Shown in pieces: positions 1 to 5,031 of a stretch of DNA of 6,515 nt. Source of the DNA: Pseudomonadota bacterium (GTDB lineage Bacteria; Pseudomonadota; Alphaproteobacteria; Acetobacterales; Acetobacteraceae); the NCBI GenBank assembly GCA_021845835.1, contig JAJZVE010000265.1, positions 1 to 6,515 of the forward strand. Reading direction: 5' to 3'. A model generated the notes under the pieces. It searched no databases. It saw only the letters and a program-made list of their open reading frames with translations, and was not told the DNA's origin. The position numbers were made by a program, and so were the translations under genes. Positions within the stretch are counted from its first letter, which is position 1. Every line of letters starts with the position of its first letter.

Positions 1-234
1 TGCGGTGCCGGTGACGTAGAGCAGCCGTCCGGCCTGCGGCGTGGACACCAGCAGCATGTCGCCGGCGGCCAGCATGTCGGCGGCAGGATCGAAGAAGCCC
101 GGCGCCGTCACCTCCTCCGCCGAGGCCGGCGGCACCAGCGCGGCCGCGAGCGTCGGCAGATGGGCACGGTAGTGCCAGAGCGTGAACCCCTGCGCATAGG
201 CCAGCACGGACAGGTTGCGGATCGCAAACGCCAT
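1..234 (-). CDS. Conserved small hypothetical protein, C-terminus cut by the window edge
   Basis: This minus-strand frame reads 78 codons without a stop from an ATG at 234 to the window edge, so the C-terminus is missing. The start is set by a good Shine-Dalgarno, AAGGAG at 246-241, six bases before the ATG. The protein begins MAFAIRNLSVLAYAQGFTLW, followed by a Tyr/His-containing helix, a Pro/Ala-rich linker (residues 34-47) and a segment with Phe-Phe-Asp and Asp-Met-Leu (residues 47-66) that resembles a small beta-domain. There is no signal peptide and no convincing membrane helix. From memory, short proteins with this N-terminus occur in Acetobacteraceae and other alphaproteobacteria, often near phage-like genes, but no function is known to me. 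It lies downstream of the 354-785 gene on the same strand. An intrinsic terminator sits directly against its ribosome binding site, so its expression probably depends on read-through. Confidence 0.72.
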   Translation of the reverse strand, partial: MAFAIRNLSVLAYAQGFTLWHYRAHLPTLAAALVPPASAEEVTAPGFFDPAADMLAAGDMLLVSTPQAGRLLYVTGTA

Positions 235-353
235 CGACGGCTCCTTGGAAAAAGAAAAAGGCCGCTCGCGCGAAGCGCGGGCGGCCGGGTCAGTTTGCTC
301 TCAGGGAGGAAACACAGCGGCGAGGATACACCTCGGCCGCCGACGAGCCTGAT
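235..353 (-). promoter_or_regulatory. Structured leader between two minus-strand genes, candidate attenuator
   Basis: This 119-base spacer separates the 354-785 gene from the 1-234 gene. On the minus strand it holds a first hairpin (340-317: arms of nine paired bases with one bulged base at 335 and the loop at 330-326), then a single-stranded C/T-rich and purine-rich stretch (316-287), then the terminator hairpin at 286-249, then the Shine-Dalgarno. The order hairpin, linker, terminator, ribosome site is that of transcription-attenuation leaders. I see no leader peptide, no known riboswitch core and no alternative antiterminator stem that is obviously stronger than the terminator. It could also be a small RNA 3' end or simply a terminator with a promoter hidden in the stem. 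Confidence 0.4.
249..286 (-). terminator. Strong intrinsic terminator directly upstream of a ribosome binding site
   Basis: Read on the minus strand, positions 286-275 and 271-260 form a 12-pair GC-rich stem with a three-base TTC loop (274-272) and a single A-C mismatch (266/280). It is followed at once by T5-C-T5 (259-249). This is a textbook rho-independent terminator, and it is only functional on the minus strand because the plus strand has no T-run. It lies 68 bases past the stop of the 354-785 gene, so it should end that transcript. The T-tract stops two bases before the AAGGAG of the next gene, which leaves little room for a separate promoter and suggests attenuation or antitermination. 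Confidence 0.85.
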
Positions 354-785
354 TTAGCGTCCGCTCACGGCCTTGTCAATGACTATTTTCCTAGATGCGT
401 AAGCGTCGGCAATGATTCCGCGCACGCGCAGAGGCCAGTCCAGCAGGTCCATCGCCTCGGCCCACAAGCGGGCTTCGCGGCGCTCGGCCGGCAGCCGCCC
501 GTCCGGCGGCATGCCGCGCTCGCCCCAGGTCCGCAGCACGCGGGCATGCGCGAGGTCGATGCGCTTGCGGCGGTACAGCCCGTCCAGGCACAGGATCACA
601 TCGTCCGGCTCGCACGGCCGCGGCACGCCGCCGCCGGGGCGGCTGGCGCCGGCGTGGCGCGCCAGCAGCGCCGCCATCGTCCACAGCCACGCCTGCTCGG
701 CGTTGCGGAACGGCTCCGTCGGGACGGAACGGACCGGCTTGCGCTCGGCCTCGCCGGGGTGAGGGAACGCGCGCGCACACAGCAT
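354..785 (-). CDS. Uncharacterised 143-residue protein, divergent from the S24 repressor
   Basis: The function is not recognised. The ATG at 785 is chosen because GGGAGGAG lies about six bases upstream; the longer open frame upstream would read through the operator region. The protein has an N-terminal basic segment (residues 11-22), an aromatic amphipathic helix with EQAWLWTMAALLAR (residues 30-43), a Gly/Pro linker, then RPCEPDDVILCLDGLYRRKR (residues 56-75), a helix around HARVLRTWGERG (residues 80-91) and an Arg/Glu/Trp-rich C-terminal helix pair ending in WPLRVRGI. It is mainly alpha-helical, basic and cytosolic, and a helix-turn-helix-like fold in residues 60-120 is possible. From memory, similar proteins recur in Acetobacteraceae and relatives near phage-like loci. 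It faces the repressor at 939-1583 across 153 bases, with LexA-like boxes 16-36 bases before its start, so DNA-damage control is likely. A terminator follows 68 bases after its stop. Confidence 0.78.
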   Translation of the reverse strand: MLCARAFPHPGEAERKPVRSVPTEPFRNAEQAWLWTMAALLARHAGASRPGGGVPRPCEPDDVILCLDGLYRRKRIDLAHARVLRTWGERGMPPDGRLPAERREARLWAEAMDLLDWPLRVRGIIADAYASRKIVIDKAVSGR

Positions 786-800
786 ATCGATCTCCTCCCA

Positions 801-821
801 GAACCAGAACGGAACACGAAC
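801..821 (-). promoter_or_regulatory. Two overlapping GTTC-N7-GTTC boxes (alphaproteobacterial LexA/SOS type)
   Basis: The plus strand carries GAAC at 801, 807, 812, 818 and 825. The pairs 801/812 and 807/818 are each spaced exactly 11 bases start to start, so the minus strand reads GTTC-N7-GTTC twice in overlapping register. The direct repeat GTTC-N7-GTTC is the established LexA recognition sequence in alphaproteobacteria such as Rhizobium, Rhodobacter and Caulobacter. The boxes sit 16 bases before the ATG at 785, a position where a bound repressor would block the start of that gene. The protein bound could be the chromosomal LexA or the neighbouring S24 repressor. No -35/-10 pair could be assigned with confidence. 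Confidence 0.6.
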
Positions 822-854
822 ACTGAACCACGCCCGGCCCCGGCGGGGCAAGCG

Positions 855-868
855 ATTTTCCGCAAAAT
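855..868. repeat. AT-rich inverted repeat in the divergent promoter region
   Basis: ATTTT (855-859) and AAAAT (864-868) form perfect arms around CCGC. Outside them GCGAT (852-856) and ATCGC (874-878) form a second, wider inverted pair. This is the only clearly AT-rich patch in the 786-938 spacer, so it is the most likely site of the promoter elements and of a dimeric repressor site. The assignment rests on symmetry and location only. Confidence 0.35.
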
Positions 869-895
869 TTCCTATCGCAAGGCATCGAATCCTGG

Positions 896-908
896 CATCG
901 TATCGATG
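896..908. repeat. Short inverted repeat CATCG-N3-CGATG upstream of the repressor
   Basis: CATCG at 896-900 and CGATG at 904-908 are exact inverted arms around TAT. A further GGCATCG copy starts at 881, 13 bases before the one at 894. The site is 31 bases before the repressor ATG at 939, a natural place for autoregulation by the repressor. Its arms are short, so a chance origin is possible. Confidence 0.3.
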
Positions 909-938
909 GCGTCGAGTCGTGGCGCCGGCAGGGGGCCG

Positions 939-1583
939 ATGAAGCACGAGGACATCTGGCGTGCGCTGGATACGCTCGCCGCCGAGCATGGCATGTCCAC
1001 CTCGGGCCTGGCGCGCCGCGCCGGGCTCGATGCGACCACGTTCAACCCCTCCAAGCGGCGCATGCCGGACGGGCGCGCGCGCTGGCCGTCCACCGAGAGC
1101 CTGGCGAAGGTACTGCAGGCGACGGGCACCGAACTGGCGCAGTTCACGGCGCTGGTGACGGGCGCGCGCGCGCTGCCGGCGGGGGGTGCGCGGCCGGCGC
1201 GGCGCATTCCGCTGATCGGCTTCGCGCAGGCCGGCGGCGCCGGGTTCTTCGACGACGGCGGCTATCCGGTCGGCGGCAGTTGGGACGAAGTGAGCCTGCC
1301 GGAAATCGCCGACCCCAACGCCTACGCTTTGGAAATCGCCGGCGAGTCGATGGAGCCGGTGTTCCGCGACGGCGACTTCGTCATCGTCTCGCCGGCCGCG
1401 CCGATCCGCCGCGGCGACCGCGTGGTGGTGCGCACGCGCCAGGGCGAGGTCATGGCCAAACAGTTGCAGCGCCGCTCCGCCCGCCGGGTCGAGCTGCTCA
1501 GCTTCAACCCGGCGCACCCGAGCTACACGTTCGACCTCGCCGAGATCGCCTGGATCCACCGCATCGTCTGGGCCAGCCAGTAG
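939..1583 (+). CDS. HTH/S24-peptidase repressor (LexA/CI-like, self-cleaving)
   Basis: This 214-residue transcriptional repressor has an N-terminal XRE-type helix-turn-helix (about residues 5-70, with SGLARRAGL and TTFNPSKRR as the recognition region) and a C-terminal S24/LexA-type peptidase. The peptidase shows the nucleophile in ESMEPVF (Ser137) and the general-base lysine in VMAKQL (Lys174). The linker segment around AQAGGAG holds Ala-Gly bonds (98-99 and 101-102) suitable for RecA-stimulated self-cleavage, as known for LexA, CI and UmuD. The start at 939 has a G-rich Shine-Dalgarno about five bases upstream; an in-frame ATG at 906 lacks one. It diverges from the 354-785 gene across a spacer with repeated candidate operator sequences, and it is convergent with the CpXC gene, whose stop lies 13 bases beyond its own. 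Its likely role is to repress the divergent gene and itself until DNA damage. It is not the housekeeping LexA by its HTH type, which resembles phage-like S24 regulators. Confidence 0.93.
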   Translation: MKHEDIWRALDTLAAEHGMSTSGLARRAGLDATTFNPSKRRMPDGRARWPSTESLAKVLQATGTELAQFTALVTGARALPAGGARPARRIPLIGFAQAGGAGFFDDGGYPVGGSWDEVSLPEIADPNAYALEIAGESMEPVFRDGDFVIVSPAAPIRRGDRVVVRTRQGEVMAKQLQRRSARRVELLSFNPAHPSYTFDLAEIAWIHRIVWASQ

Positions 1584-1596
1584 CCGCTCCGGCCGG

Positions 1597-2274
1597 TCAC
1601 ACCAGCAGCCGCTTGAGATCGATGAACAGCCTGCCCTCGAACTGGCTGCGCAGCGCCGCCCACGACGCGACATCGCCGGCAATGCCGTCGTACACCTCGC
1701 GCGGCACGCTCAGCGCCGCGATCGTCCGCTCCGTCTCCGTCTCGATCCAGGCGAAGCGCAGCGTGTCGTCGTCCCCGCCGGTCAGACGCAGTTCGGTCTG
1801 GTCGGCGAGCGGCGGGTTCGGCACGTCGCGCATGATGGCGATCTTCATCAGCTCCAGCGTCGTGTCGGCGAGGCCGAGGTCCGCGCAGAGCAGTTTCTCG
1901 CGCAGCGCCGGCCAGCCGAACACCACGCGCGACTGCAGCCCTTCGGCAAGGTCCTGGGCTGGCTTCGGCGCCCCCGCGCCGAAGGAATCGCGATAGAGTT
2001 GCCCGGCCTCTTGCTCCGCGTCGCGCCAGTTCGCCAGCGCCTCCGGCGGTTGGACGAGGATCCACTGGCTGCGCCCGAGATTGAGGAATGCCAGGTACGG
2101 CGACAGCCGCATCGGCGTGCCGCAGTTGGGGCACGGCTGAGCCTGGAACGAGCCGTCCAGGATCGCCTGCCGCAGGTCGGGGCGGACGTCGGCATTGACG
2201 CTGGCAACCAGTTCGACATCGGTTTCCGTCCCGCATTTCGGGCAGGTGCCGGTCGCCGTGTGGAAGATGGACAT
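1597..2274 (-). CDS. CpXC-domain zinc-ribbon protein, partner of the metallopeptidase
   Basis: This 225-residue protein starts at an ATG (2274) preceded by CAGGAG seven bases upstream. Two Cys pairs, CPKC (Cys11, Cys14) and CPNC (Cys48, Cys51), frame a segment with the VNADVRPDLRQAILDGSF signature. This matches the CpXC family, whose four cysteines are expected to hold a zinc ion. The C-terminal part (residues 110-225) contains VVFGWPALREKLL and a helix ending in ELMKIAIM, which also resembles CpXC proteins, and then a beta-rich tail. There is no signal peptide or membrane segment, so it is cytosolic. The family has no established biochemical role. It lies 24 bases downstream of the metallopeptidase stop on the same strand and is almost surely co-transcribed with it, which invites an immunity, chaperone or regulatory role. 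That is inference; CpXC proteins also occur alone. Confidence 0.88.
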   Translation of the reverse strand: MSIFHTATGTCPKCGTETDVELVASVNADVRPDLRQAILDGSFQAQPCPNCGTPMRLSPYLAFLNLGRSQWILVQPPEALANWRDAEQEAGQLYRDSFGAGAPKPAQDLAEGLQSRVVFGWPALREKLLCADLGLADTTLELMKIAIMRDVPNPPLADQTELRLTGGDDDTLRFAWIETETERTIAALSVPREVYDGIAGDVASWAALRSQFEGRLFIDLKRLLV

Positions 2275-2298
2275 GGTCGTGCTCCTGAATGCGGGGGT

Positions 2299-4110
2299 TC
2301 AACGGGTGCCGACGAAGGCGCCACCCCACATGTAGTTGGCCGCCGCCTTGTCCACGGCCCCCGGTGGCTCCTGCTTCTTAAGCCAGGTCACGGCATAGAG
2401 TTCGGCGAACCATTCGCCCGGCGCGCGCCACTGGTAGCTGTTGGTGTAGGTGGAGGCACGTGAGGCCGTCAGATAGCTGTACCACACTCCCTTGGAGGAC
2501 TCGGAATAGGCCCGTGGCCCGACTGCGACGGGACCGTTCCACCACGGCTGCTTTCCGGCGGTCACGCTGATGCAGCGATTGAGCAGCGGCCGCAGCGCGT
2601 CCTTGACTTCGTTGGCCGTCTTGGCTGGCCAGGTGATCTTTTCCTCCGTCAGCACTCTCGTTACCAGCCGCAGCACGACATTCTCGTCCACGCCATCCGG
2701 CAGGCCGGGGTTGCTCTTGAAGCCGTCGAGGAAGATCCGGGCCACTTCCGCCGTCGTGTGGGTCTCCCAGCCGCCGCAGCCGGACTTCCCGCGATTGGCA
2801 CCCATGACGTTGAACTTGTTGTCCACCGAATGCCCGATCTCGTGCAGCGTGGTGACGTTGAAGGAATTGACCTGCACCTTCTTGCCGTCGACGGTGTAGG
2901 CTTCTTCCTTGTTCTCGCTGAAGCTGCCCATCTTGATCCGGGCTTCGACGCGGTTGTAGGAGCCGCCGCCCATATTCTTGTCGTACACGAGCTTCTTGAG
3001 CTTGTCGTGGCCGACATGCTCGGGCGGCACCTGGCTGAACATGTCGTACACTTTTTCCAGATGCGTGTTCGACATGCCGTCCGGGATCGTGATCGTCAGG
3101 TCGAACCGTTCCTGCAGCAGGCTTTTGAACACCGTCTGCCGCTTGTCGCTGTCGGAGTTGGCGGCGGCCAGCGCATCCTTCAGCAGCGCCACGCCCTTTG
3201 GTTCCAGCTTGCCAGCCTGCCAGCCGAGTTCTTCCACTTCCGTGAGCGTGTCGAGGTTCCTGACCGCGCCATCGAACTCGTTCCAACGCTCCGTCAGCTT
3301 CTTCTTGGTCTCTGTGTCGCTGACCGCGTTGATCGCCTCCAGCGCGCTCTTGCGGACCTCCTTGAGGCCGTCCTTGACGTCGTCCAGCGACTTGGCACGG
3401 GCGATACCGGTATCAACGATCTCTGTTTCGAGATGGTTGAGCTTTTCGATCATCGCGTCGAGCGCCCTGCCCGCTTCCGTGAAGTCCGGGCCGTCGAGCA
3501 GGCGTTGCAGCTTTTCGTCCTCTGCGGTGAACTTCTCCTTCGCCTCCAGCAGCCGCGCGGTGCTCGGGATCAGGTCGATCGCCCGCTGCCGCCGCCCGAC
3601 GATGCCGTTGTAGCGCGACATGAATTCGGTCCGCGGCTTGTCCGCCTCCTCGATCTCGAGGCGCATCGTCTTGCCTGCTTCAATCGCCGCATTCAGGTGC
3701 TCCAGCGCCTTGGCGTAGTTCTTCTCCTCCTCCGCCTTGCTCATCGCCTCCAGCGACGTCGTCAGCTCTTCCCGCGCCTTGTTCACCTTTGGCGCCTCGG
3801 ATTCGTGGTCGCGCAGGCTGACAAGCCCTTCGTAGTGCTGGCCGAGCAGCATCGCGTAGGCGGAATCGTCCTGGTTTTCCGGCTTCTGCTCCTCTTCCTC
3901 CGTCTCGCTCTCCAACGGGAGCTGCTGATCCTTGTTGCCCGACGATTTCTTCTCATCGTCCCGCAGCGACTTGCCGCGGGTACCGATCACCGCGCCGCTG
4001 CGCGGACGGCGGACTTCGGTGCCAAGCACGGCTCGCACCCACCTGTCCTTCGCCTCCTGGTCGCCCGAGACGCCAGTGCCTCCAGGCTGAAGCGTCGTCT
4101 GTTCGGACAT
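2299..4110 (-). CDS. HExxH metallopeptidase with long helical N-terminal region, toxin/effector-like
   Basis: This 603-residue protein starts at an ATG at 4110 behind a GAGGGGGGG ribosome site; a longer in-frame start at 4290 would add an Arg-rich 60-residue stretch crossing the divergent spacer. Residues 1-85 are disordered and charged, with an acidic patch (residues 68-79). Residues 85-315 are rich in Glu/Lys/Leu and look like a helical bundle or coiled coil. Residues 330-603 form the catalytic part: TTLHEIGHSVD gives zinc ligands His423 and His427 with catalytic Glu424, a GCGGWETH segment follows (residues 444-451), and PGEWFAELYAVTW (residues 564-576) supplies the probable third ligand, Glu566 or Glu570. 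HExxH followed far downstream by an E-W/F-F-A-E motif is the layout of lethal-factor-like and other toxin metallopeptidases. There is no signal peptide. GC content is visibly lower than in its neighbours (34/60 and 35/60 in two sampled lines), a hint of transfer. It heads an operon with the CpXC gene. The substrate is unknown; a housekeeping intracellular protease is the alternative. Confidence 0.88.
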   Translation of the reverse strand: MSEQTTLQPGGTGVSGDQEAKDRWVRAVLGTEVRRPRSGAVIGTRGKSLRDDEKKSSGNKDQQLPLESETEEEEQKPENQDDSAYAMLLGQHYEGLVSLRDHESEAPKVNKAREELTTSLEAMSKAEEEKNYAKALEHLNAAIEAGKTMRLEIEEADKPRTEFMSRYNGIVGRRQRAIDLIPSTARLLEAKEKFTAEDEKLQRLLDGPDFTEAGRALDAMIEKLNHLETEIVDTGIARAKSLDDVKDGLKEVRKSALEAINAVSDTETKKKLTERWNEFDGAVRNLDTLTEVEELGWQAGKLEPKGVALLKDALAAANSDSDKRQTVFKSLLQERFDLTITIPDGMSNTHLEKVYDMFSQVPPEHVGHDKLKKLVYDKNMGGGSYNRVEARIKMGSFSENKEEAYTVDGKKVQVNSFNVTTLHEIGHSVDNKFNVMGANRGKSGCGGWETHTTAEVARIFLDGFKSNPGLPDGVDENVVLRLVTRVLTEEKITWPAKTANEVKDALRPLLNRCISVTAGKQPWWNGPVAVGPRAYSESSKGVWYSYLTASRASTYTNSYQWRAPGEWFAELYAVTWLKKQEPPGAVDKAAANYMWGGAFVGTR

Positions 4111-4164
4111 CGCGATCCCCCCCTCACACCGTGCCGCGCCGCCCGAATCTTTTAGCGGAGGAAC

Positions 4165-4179
4165 GTTGCAGGCTGCAAC
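4165..4179. promoter_or_regulatory. Perfect 7-1-7 palindrome between divergent genes, candidate operator
   Basis: GTTGCAG (4165-4171) and CTGCAAC (4173-4179) are exact inverted arms around one G. The palindrome lies 55 bases before the metallopeptidase start (minus) and 60 bases before the DUF1194 start (plus), in the only AT-containing part of the 128-base spacer. A weak minus-strand promoter can be drawn with TTGCAG inside the palindrome as -35 and TAAAAG (4155-4150) as -10 at 18-base spacing. The symmetry and position suit a shared operator. The spacing is too tight for a terminator loop, and there is no T-run after it. Confidence 0.5.
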
Positions 4180-4238
4180 AAACTTACTCTCGCGGTTGTG
4201 AGTTTGGCGCGGGCGCGGGCCGGCGCCAGCATCGCCGC

Positions 4239-4955
4239 ATGCGCGTGATCGCCCTCGCCCTGTTCGCCGCCCTCGCCGTCGCGCCGGCACGCGCGGCCGA
4301 GCCGGCGGAGGCCGGGCCGGTCGATGTGGCGCTGGTACTGGTGAGCGACGTGTCGCGCAGCATCGACGATGCGGAATTCCGGCTGCAGAAGCAGGGCTAT
4401 CAGGCCGCCTTCACCAGCCCCGACGTGATTGCCGCCATCGGCGGCGGGCCCGCCCGCGCGATCGCCGTCGCCTACATCGAGTTCGCCTCGCCCGGCGACG
4501 TGCGCACGGTGCTCGACTGGACCGTGATCCGCGACGCCGCCACCGCGAGCGGCTTCGCCGCGCGTCTGGCCGCCGCGCCGCGCAGCTTCTGGGGCCGCAC
4601 CGCGATCGGCGCCGGGATCGCGGAGGCGATGGCCGACCTCGCCGCTTCCGGCTACCAGGCGACGCGGCAGGTCATCGACGTGTGCGGCGACGGCACCAGC
4701 AATGCCGGGCCGAGCGTGGAGGAAATGCGCGACCGCGCCGTTGCCGACGGCATCACCATCAACGGTCTGACCATCATCAACGACCATCCGGTGTCCTGGG
4801 CCTACGCCCATGTGCAGCCGCCGGGCGGGCTGACGGCGTGGTACCGCGCCCATGTCGTCGGCGGCCCCGGCAGCTTCGTGCTGGAAATCCACGATTTCGC
4901 GTCGTTCGGCCAGGCGATGACGCGCAAGCTGGTGGACGAAATCGCGCGCCGCTGA
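4239..4955 (+). CDS. Exported DUF1194 / VWA-like protein
   Basis: This 238-residue protein begins with a clear Sec signal peptide: MR, a hydrophobic Ala/Leu core, and an Ala-Arg-Ala cleavage site near residue 19. The mature protein matches the DUF1194 family, common in alphaproteobacteria, and has the von Willebrand A layout. A first beta strand is followed by DVSRS (Asp37, Ser39, Ser41 as the MIDAS DxSxS), a central Thr121 in GRTAIG, and a strand ending in DVCGDGTSN with Asp151. A divalent-metal-dependent protein-binding role in the periplasm is thus likely, but the partner is unknown. The ATG at 4239 is favoured because it exposes the signal peptide; the Shine-Dalgarno before it is weak. 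An upstream start at 4131 would bury the signal behind 36 Arg-rich residues. It diverges from the metallopeptidase operon and is 76 bases upstream of the Hint protein on the same strand. Its high GC and frequency in the class suggest a core gene at the edge of the accessory block. Confidence 0.92.
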   Translation: MRVIALALFAALAVAPARAAEPAEAGPVDVALVLVSDVSRSIDDAEFRLQKQGYQAAFTSPDVIAAIGGGPARAIAVAYIEFASPGDVRTVLDWTVIRDAATASGFAARLAAAPRSFWGRTAIGAGIAEAMADLAASGYQATRQVIDVCGDGTSNAGPSVEEMRDRAVADGITINGLTIINDHPVSWAYAHVQPPGGLTAWYRAHVVGGPGSFVLEIHDFASFGQAMTRKLVDEIARR

Positions 4956-5031
4956 GGCGTGCCGGCGCAAAGCAAACCTTCACCTCCCTGCGCTACCAGG
5001 AACGCCGACCCCACGAGGCAGGACGCTTTGC

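Noticed and set aside
546..938. Upstream extension of the repressor frame to an ATG at 546
   Set aside because: It runs antisense through the 354-785 gene and the control region. The HTH domain begins at 939, where a Shine-Dalgarno is present.
1584..1596. Possible bidirectional terminator between the convergent repressor and CpXC genes
   Set aside because: The spacer is only 13 bases, with a short CCGGCCGG palindrome at its edge and no T-run on either strand.
786..1682. Upstream extension of the 354-785 minus-strand frame to 1682
   Set aside because: The extra part is antisense to the S24 repressor and crosses the LexA-like boxes. GGGAGGAG in front of the ATG at 785 fixes the start.
2758..4155. 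A 465-codon plus-strand frame opposite the metallopeptidase
   Set aside because: It is antisense to a gene with clear zinc-site motifs and a proper ribosome site. Its product is a Leu/Arg/Val-rich mirror with no recognisable domain.
4111..4290. Longer starts for the metallopeptidase (4290) and for the DUF1194 protein (4131)
   Set aside because: The two extensions overlap each other on opposite strands, are Arg-rich, and would mask the DUF1194 signal peptide.
4152..4970. A 272-codon minus-strand frame opposite the DUF1194 gene
   Set aside because: It is a His/Arg/Gly-rich antisense shadow. The plus-strand gene has a signal peptide and MIDAS residues.
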